In this document: positions 57,231-64,000 of the stretch, piece after piece
Layout of the letters: the number at the start of each line of letters is the position of its first letter
Position numbering within the stretch: the first letter of the stretch is position 1
Assembly: GCA_905221605.1 (NCBI GenBank)
Contig: CAJNDS010000202.1
Location: forward strand, 890,404-954,403
Origin: Symbiodinium natans
Taxonomy: Eukaryota > Sar > Dinophyceae > Suessiales > Symbiodiniaceae
Direction: 5' to 3'
DNA length: 64,000 bases
Notes under the pieces: generated by a model
Told to the model about the DNA's origin: nothing
The model's database searches: none
What the model saw: only the letters and a program-made list of their open reading frames with translations
Made by a program: the position numbers and the translations under genes

Positions 57231-57479
57231 GCCTGACTATGCTGTTTTCAGTAGGCTTAGCTTGATGGAGATTTCTGTCCTAAGGTCGTTAACCCAGCCT
57301 TTGCACCTGAAGCTTGGCCTGCACTGAGCATGCGTGAACTTGAAAAGCAGCAGGAGACATTTGCTTGTTTACTTCGGCATAACTCGAACAACGTGTTGAC
57401 CTGCCTGGCGCTTACAAGGGTGGCTTCGAAATGAGCTCTGCCAAGGGACCTTGGGGACACCCACCCACGCACACAGACA

Positions 57480-57558
57480 GAAAGAAAGAAAGAATCAAAG
57501 AAAGAAAGGACGACGAAGAGGTCCGGCCCCTAACCCTCCAGCAAGAGAGAGAGGGAGG

Positions 57559-57602
<44 letters not shown>

Positions 57603-57648
57603 GAGGGAGAGAGAGAGAGCCCTTCCCTCGGGGGGGGCTATGCGTGCA

Positions 57649-57680
<32 letters not shown>

Positions 57681-57690
57681 AGAGAGCGAG
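57480..57690. repeat. GA-rich microsatellite block
   Basis: Runs of gagaga with interspersed gaaag and gcgag units. It forms spurious Arg-Glu frames on + and Ser-Leu frames on -. Confidence -1.
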
Positions 57691-57869
57691 CGAGAGAGAA
57701 GAGAGAGCCAATTTCCCATTGTGGCCAACCGATCTGGAAGGCCCTTGTACACTGAGTGACCCCTGAAGACCGGGGACCAGACCGTGCACGAGCTTGGCCG
57801 TCGCCAAGCCCCTTTCTGCGCGAGGGCGGGGGGGGGTGGGGGGATTCCCAAGCGCGCAGAAGCAGAAGC

Positions 57870-57962
57870 AGAAGCAGAAGAAGGGGAGGAGGAGGAGGAG
57901 AGGGAGGAGGAGGAGGAGGAGGAGGAGGAGGAGGAGGAGGAGGAGGAGGAGGAGGAGGAGGG
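57870..57962. repeat. GGA/GAG trinucleotide array
   Basis: About 25 near-perfect copies of the trinucleotide gga, preceded by agcaga units. Frames through it (Glu, Gly or Arg runs) are artefacts of the repeat. Confidence -1.
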
Positions 57963-58387
57963 ATACCAACGCGCAACTAGCGTGGAGGCCTCGGTCTCCA
58001 AGCCCCACGAAAGAGGGACATGAGACAGAGCAAGAGGGAGAGCGGGACGTGGGCAACCCTGCGCAGCATCAGAGCGAACATGAATACTGCAGCAAAATAA
58101 TTGAGAGACCAGGGACAGAGAGAGGGTTACAGAAGCAGCGGCACCGACACCCAAAAACTGCTGGTACAACTTGTACAATCCTCCTGCTTCACGTTTGACT
58201 CTGACATGGTGTGAGATCCCTGGGTGGTACCTATAGCCGTGGTAGACGCACATATTGCACATGGAGAGGACGGAGGGAGGTGGGCTGCTGAATGGTGTCA
58301 AGGAAGGTAACCGGCCGGTTCACAACCACACCCCAATTGTCCAGCTCCACTCTGGCACCACCCCTGTGGTGCCTCTTTTTTGTATTC

Positions 58388-58406
58388 TCTCTCTCTCTCT
58401 CTCTCA
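58388..58406. repeat. CT microsatellite
   Basis: A short ctctct run before the exon at about 58.49 kb. Confidence -1.
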
Positions 58407-58472
58407 CTCGGGGATTTCTAAATTCTAAGATGGTCTCGCGAGCCTTCCTTTGGACTCCATCCTTTCAGATCT

Positions 58473-60620
58473 GTGGCGTCCAGCCGCGGTAAAGTGGGTC
58501 CCACATTCTGGGCAGCCAGCACAAGAACTGGTTTACATAGACCCAAGGAGAGCAACGATTGGCAATTCCACATATACAATGCATCTGGAGACTTCTTGTT
58601 TGCCCACAATGCGTCAGGGATCCATGGCTGCAAATATTCTCGAACGCGCTTGAGGTAAGCGTCAAGCAAGCCGCAAGACTGTAGCGATCTGTCAGGTTTG
58701 CCATATTCAACAGCTCGACGGACAATTTCACCTCTACTGCTGCCACGATATTTGGGCCTGTTCATACACAAATGAATGGGCTGGCAGCTGCCATCATGTT
58801 TCCCAGCTGAAGAGTAGCACATTCACCAGAGCTGTTCAAGAGGAACCTGGGCGAACTGGGACTTGTTGACTTCCTGTCAAGGCTGGAGATTCCCAGCTGT
58901 GGTGGCGAGTGGTATGCTTCGAACCTTTTCGGCCCGTTGCCGTGCCAGCTCCTCGTGCAGTTGCCAACAGGATCCTCGGATAGCAAGCTTCTTTTACGGG
59001 CTAGAAAGAGGGACCCCGAGAAGGGACCCTTCATCTTGTTCCCTTACTATAGCCCCTATACATACCTCAAACAGTCCCGATGCCTTTGTGTCGGTTCTTT
59101 CGAGGATTGTGGATGTAAAACTGTGCAAAGCGTGCTGGGCTACGTTGGACTTTTTCACAGTTCCACCGACAATTGTGCGTGTAGGCATCTGCGGCGCGGG
59201 AGCCGCATTTGGCTTATCGGCCACAATGTCCTACAGCCTCTTGGTGGTCTCAGGGCGCGGATGCATGTAATGATTCGATGCCAATGATGCTGCAATGAGT
59301 CATGGTCTGAGGTGCTTGTCCTGACTGGACACTTTTTGGCCTGAGTGCAAGCGATGCCTTTCGGCCGAAACAAGTGCAGGCCGCAAGGCCGCAGGGCAGT
59401 CCCCACGTTTGCTTGGCTTGCCACCAGGCAGCATCGGCTGGCAACATGTCCTGCTTACCCGTTGGCACACGGGCCCATCACAAGAAGGTGCCCTGCAGAA
59501 GCGTTGGTTGTTTCTCTGTGAAGAGGTGGAGCGGAAGTGGACAAAAGTATGTGCAGCGCGCATGCCAGGAGGTGATGTACGCCAGGCACAATATGAGTTG
59601 CGTAACCAACGACGGGACCCATGGCGAGTTCCTGTATTTCCCGGCTTCTGGTCCACACTGTGAGATGATGTGCAGTCAAAGACCCTTTGCTGAGCACCGT
59701 CGGGAGAGGGCACGCAACAATTAATGTGGTTATCACAGTTTGCCACGGTTGTCACTGCCAGGTGTACCGGGCGTGCTTAGGGGCAGTACAATCATTACAG
59801 GCCACAAGGTTCAAGTTTGCAACTCAGGAGATGGCTGCCACGGCTTCTCGGTCAGGCAGCCTATGGCCGATTGCTTTCTGTGGTTGGATGGTCCTTTGAT
59901 CACTTCCGGCGACAACTCGGAGCTCATGGACTGCAGCATCAAAACGCAGGCCGGAAGTTTCTGCAACTCGCGCTTGATGCTCTTGACAACTCTTCGGGCT
60001 TTGCATGTTCATGTCAGAGGCTGTCGAGCTTCAGATGCGCCAGTAGCCCATGTTTTTCCCTTCGATCTGCTTCAGGAGACATGCCAATTCATTCTAGATG
60101 TTCCAGGGCCTCTTGATCGCATTGCGCCTTCAAGTGGTGCCTTCAAGTGCGCTTCCTAACCTGTACACTGCACATTCTCGGAAGCCAAAGCATGGACTGT
60201 CCCGCGTGGCGAGCACGTGGAGTTGCAACGTAGAGTGCGAAGGGAGAACCTAGCGGACTCGTTTGTTACAGTTGCTTTGTTGCCTTGAGGCTGCTCAGCG
60301 AGCGTGGCTTGGTCTTCGTTAGCCGTACATGGGTCGTACGAGGGTGGCACGTGGGATCACGTGAGCATGCGGGGCTGTGTAATCTAAGCAGACAGGAAAA
60401 GAGCACCTTGGGTCAACGGCCGCAGGATGCGCTGACTGTGACGGCGCTGCTCAATCTCTTTGGCATGAATAGTCATGCTTATGAGCTCAGGCTACGCATT
60501 CCAACTTCATCTCGAAGCCGATGCAGCGGGCGCAGTGGCTCCGAGCAATCTGGATCCTTTGTACTGAGGGCGCGCGCCTCGCGGATGTGCCAAGGTCGTG
60601 GGCACGCCTGTTTGGGGCCT
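58473..60620 (+). CDS. exons of a large extracellular protein (5' group)
   Basis: Exon-like pieces on +: about 58473-58640 (KESNDWQFHIYNASGDFLFA then HNASGIHGC), about 58865-59075 (EIPSCGGEWYASNLFGPLPC, QLLVQLPTGSSDSKLLLRAR, GPFILFPYYSPYTYL), and about 60420-60520 (ALTVTALLNLFGMNSHAYEL then RLRIPTS). All have the strand-like, Cys-containing, N-glycosylated character of the 61-62.5 kb exons. Boundaries and order are not proven, and the stretch between 59.1 and 60.4 kb has no confident exon. Confidence -1.
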
Positions 60621-60939
60621 CGCTGCTTCTGAGGGTGGACTCTGGAGGTCGCGGTCCTCAGCCATGTAAGCCCAAGTGAGTGTGCCAGAGGCTCGCACGA
60701 AGTAGCTCTAACACATGGATCAATGCGGGCCCTCGGGAGGATCTTTGACGCACTTGCCAATGCGTCGGATGTGCCCACAACTTCGACTACTACAATGTTG
60801 GCAAATTTGACGCTATTGCAACTCTTCCCTAGCGTGCCCTGTGCAACTAAAACCACACTGACGGATTTGTTATCTGCACATGCAGAGAGAAAGAAACTTG
60901 GAGGGCTGGAGCGAAAGCTCGGCATCTCAGGTGCTACAA

Positions 60940-63108
60940 CCTTACGAACTTGGTCCAATTTGCATACTATTCCGGTTATCGTCTGACCTCCACGGGGGCG
61001 AAATCCATTTGCATTTGCCTCCTGATTTCGAGCTCCCAGATCCGGATGAAGGACCGATGCAGTAAGAGCCAATAGGCACGGTGAGCGAACTGCCGAGAGG
61101 CTTGTCGCGCGCCATGTCGGCAGGATATGACCGCTACCACAGACCATTCTACATCTCAGCAGATCCTGTCCTCTTCCCACTGGCCCTCCTTACAAACAAC
61201 ACGGAAGACGTGAATGCGCTGCCTTCAGGCCTGGCTTGTTCATGTCTATTTCCGGCTGGTCGTGATCTTGATTTTGCTTGCCATGCAGGATCAGAGGCGA
61301 TGCCTGCTTCGAATGCTGAGGGCAGGGCCCACTTGAAAATCGCGACCTGGCCGCTAGTTGCAAGTGCTGTGGCTGAGTGTGTGCCGAGCACAACTCTGAC
61401 TCAGGATCTGGGAGGAGCGTGGCTGGTATCCAGCGTCCTTTATGCTTTTCAATTCGATTTGCGGAATCCAAGGGCCTCCAAGGCGGCCAAGTACTTTCCG
61501 GTGCCACCGCCAGAAGTGGAAAACGTGACGAATGAGACGAATGAGACGAATATGACCAACATGAGCAATGAGACCGAGAACGACAGCAACGTTTCAATCC
61601 CAATGGAGCCTGAGAACCCAAACAGATGGCAGTTCGTCACAATTGATCGTGCGGGGCGCATGGTACACAATCAGATCGTGGATGGCTACACTTTAGAGCC
61701 ACCCACGAACGTGAGCAATGCGTCATCTGGTCCCTCGGAAGTCGCCGAGCTGTTTGAAGCAGCCGCTTTCTTTCCCAGCTCGGTCGACGCAGGGTCGATT
61801 ACCGACATCTGTGCTGCTTTCAGATTGCGAAGCCGAGCATGCCTATCACCGTATGGCTGCGAACTTCACATCTATCCGCCTCCTGGTTTTCTGGCAGAAA
61901 CAGAATTCTGCGGCAGAGCTTTCCAGCGCGGAATCTTGGTGACAGTCCTTGTGTGAAGCACCGCTTTCAATATATGAATGCATTGCATGCGTGAAACGGG
62001 CTTACACTGAAGTCAAGCCCGAAGCCATGCAGATTCGGTTGCTGCCTGAAGGCTTCCTGCGTGCTGAGGAAATGGAAAGATGAAGCTCGCACAGCCCGCG
62101 CTCTTTGCTTTCTTGACAGGTGGTGCAGAGAGTGACTGCCAGAGGGAGTCACCCCTTCGTTCTTCGCTTTGCCTAGCGTTGTTCTCTGTGGACTCGCAGG
62201 TGCTGAGCACGGCCTGGATCCCTTGACCACATGCACGGCGCAGTGCCTGTGATGATATGATCCAATATGATTGTCCATAGTTAGCTTCGCTGGTATGACA
62301 CTTGAGTCCCTGACTTCTGGGGGGTCCACAATTCCATGAGGTTCAACCAGACCTCGATGCAGACTCAATTCATACTCATCCTGCCCCCCAGCATCTTGCT
62401 GGACTTCACCTCGTATGCATTCCAGCAGCTTGGATCCTGTTTCGACTGTAGCGGGGCAGATGCACAAGGAGTGGTGGGACAATAAGGGGACACTGGCATC
62501 TAAAGGCCACGAGCGTCCAAGGTTCTCATTGATCAACCCATCCCAGACACCTTTGGACAACAACTGGGTCGTGCAGCTGTGGAGCATCGATGTGCAAGGC
62601 AGCACCGGCACTCTAAGATTGTAGCTGCCATAGAGACATGATGAGACATAGGTATGCGGAATGGGAGGACAAGGTCCTGCATGACAGTCCATTCTCCTCA
62701 CAATATGTTTGTGACATCCCTGGCAGCATACAGGCGGAGCATTCCAGCAACGCCTCACGCACCAACAAGATGACGTGTCCGGGTTCGAGGTGCTTGCCCA
62801 GCCACCAATCACTCCCACCCTCCAGTACGTTGCCGGCTCGGGATTGTTCGACACGTGTGCTCCATCAGCGCCGCTCCCGCACCCCCCCCCCCTGTGCAGC
62901 AGCATGGATGAGTGAGACTCAGGTTCGGGCGGACAAAGCCGTCCGATTGAAGGACAAGGACTATGCAGTCGCAGTGGAGTTCAAGACGAGAGTAGACTGT
63001 GGTGGCTACAACTGGGTCGGCAGCGGCGTTTGGGGTGAATCCGTTTGCTTGATGAAGGCAGCGGCGGGAAGCAGTGACAAAGCATTCTCGAGCAACGTCG
63101 ACCAATGA
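60940..63108 (+). CDS. exons of a large extracellular protein (3' group)
   Basis: Exons: about 60955-61060 reading ILFRLSSDLHGGEIHLHLPP; about 61081-61950, the longest at 291 codons, with WLVSSVLYAFQFDLRNP, a Pro-rich linker, a cluster of eight N-glycosylation sites (61520-61596), and ICAAFRLRSRACLSPYGCEL then HIYPPPGF; about 62337-62430 reading QTSMQTQFILILPPSILLDF; about 62545-62620 (NNWVVQLWSIDVQG); and about 62930-63060 (DKDYAVAVEFKTRVDCGGY). A motif recurs: F.L.S......E[LI].[IL].[LP]PP.F. This indicates repeated related modules. No named family recognised; it is likely secreted or membrane-anchored. The gene may run out of the window on the right. Confidence -1.
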
Positions 63109-63404
63109 TGCCCTCAGGTGCATCTCCCTCCAGGCCGGTGCCCACCGAACTGGGTACATCGCTGAGTCACAGAGCATCAAAGAACCATGTCAGATAGCAA
63201 GATGCAAAACATGGCCCAATGTGGACGTTTTGTTTACCCGAGGCCGTTGACAATCCCAGCGCCAGCTTCCAAGAGTCGCTGCCTCAGAGCACCAAGAAGC
63301 ACACTCCGACGATCCACGCATCTTGCATCCTTGACGCGCGGAGGTGTATGGACGTTGTGCTGTTCCCTGAGCTCGTAGGCGGGAAGTGTGACGACAGACA
63401 GACG

Positions 63405-63460
63405 AGAGGAAGAAGGAAGGAAGGGAGGGAGGGAGGGAGGGAGGCAGGGAGGGAGAGTAA
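63405..63460. repeat. GGGA/GGAA purine repeat
   Basis: Runs of ggaa and ggga units. Beyond it, 63.46-64.0 kb has open frames with one helical reading (RQEAELRQKRDVYLPELKQL at about 63675-63735) that may be an exon. Confidence -1.
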
Positions 63461-64000
63461 GAACGTAAGTGAGAAAGACCGAAGTGGAGAGGAAGCAGAA
63501 GATGCAGTTGACAGGAGCTGAGAGGGACAGGGGGGACAAAAGCAAGCTGCAAGAAAGCAAACGAGACCAACAAGAGACAACAAGACAGAACCACGTCGGC
63601 ACCAATCGGCGGTGGCAGCCCTTGCTGTGTAGCTGCATGACTGCCACAACTGATGCTCAGCCACCATGTCATCTTCCGGCAAGAAGCCGAACTGCGCCAG
63701 AAACGCGATGTCTACCTGCCGGAACTCAAGCAGCTCTACGAAAGAACGAAACCGGTTGCTGGTTCGAGCTGCCCAGCAGAACTGCCTTTTCATGTCCTGA
63801 CCTTTGCGACATAATCCTTGCGGAGATTTTTGTTTGTCAATGTCCGAGGTTCATCACCGGTCGTCTCAGGGACACTTGGGACTATGCGTTTGTGTTGTAC
63901 GTCGCTTCGGTTCAGCCACTCCCATCTGCGGCAGCTTGTGTGCATTGAGTATGCTTGGGCATTTGCACCTTGTTGCACCATGGCAGCTCAAGTTCCATTT

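Noticed and set aside
57412-58301. Minus-strand frames of Leu/Ser runs and plus-strand Glu/Gly/Arg runs
   Set aside because: They are products of the GA and GGA microsatellites.
1-64000. Bacterial or organellar origin
   Set aside because: Introns with conserved positions, CRAL-TRIO, U-box, SIDT and Mei2 families and the long non-coding DNA exclude it.

Overview
The window looks like nuclear DNA of a dinoflagellate alga. Four things support this. (1) Every gene I can place confidently is on the + strand. (2) Genes are cut into short exons by introns of about 50-120 bp, and the 26 introns I could place by protein homology and reading phase start mostly with GC (15) or GA (3) rather than GT (8), all ending in AG. 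(3) Paralogues lie in tandem. (4) Low-complexity and minisatellite DNA is abundant. The species or order cannot be read from the sequence. There are no bacterial operons, CRISPR arrays or convincing RNA genes.

Layout. 226-6636: a DNA polymerase beta-type (family X) gene, open at the left edge. Its palm exons (226-1057) and its last five exons (6091-6636) are separated by a 5-kb intron that holds a complete-looking ankyrin-repeat gene ending at 5911. 7.2-9.7 kb: protein kinase with a repeated YW..WDPD motif ahead of the catalytic domain. 11.2-12.2 kb: unknown gene with a Gly-Met-Pro repeat. 14.2-14.9 kb: small membrane-anchored U-box protein. 16.6-18.0 kb: JMJD8-like JmjC protein with a C-terminal Cys cluster. 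19.9-21.0 kb: RING protein. 22.4-22.8 kb: FHA domain. 24.6-29.8 kb: three tandem CRAL-TRIO (Sec14-like) copies. 32.6-39.3 kb: a SID-1/SIDT family membrane protein with EF-hands in a cytosolic loop. 40.3-44.3 kb: secreted REJ/PKD-like protein. 44.9-46.2 kb: PDZ-like protein. 48.7-49.7 kb: unknown membrane protein. 50.8-51.6 kb: Mei2-type RRM protein. About 57-63 kb: exons of a large, probably extracellular protein. Stretches between these are non-coding or unreadable and hold dispersed repeats.

The genes do not form a pathway. The strongest novelty candidates are the SID-1-like protein with an EF-hand insertion, the same-strand nesting of the ankyrin gene inside the polymerase gene, and the dense set of GC/GA-donor introns. 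All exon boundaries are inferred by eye; transcript data would be decisive.
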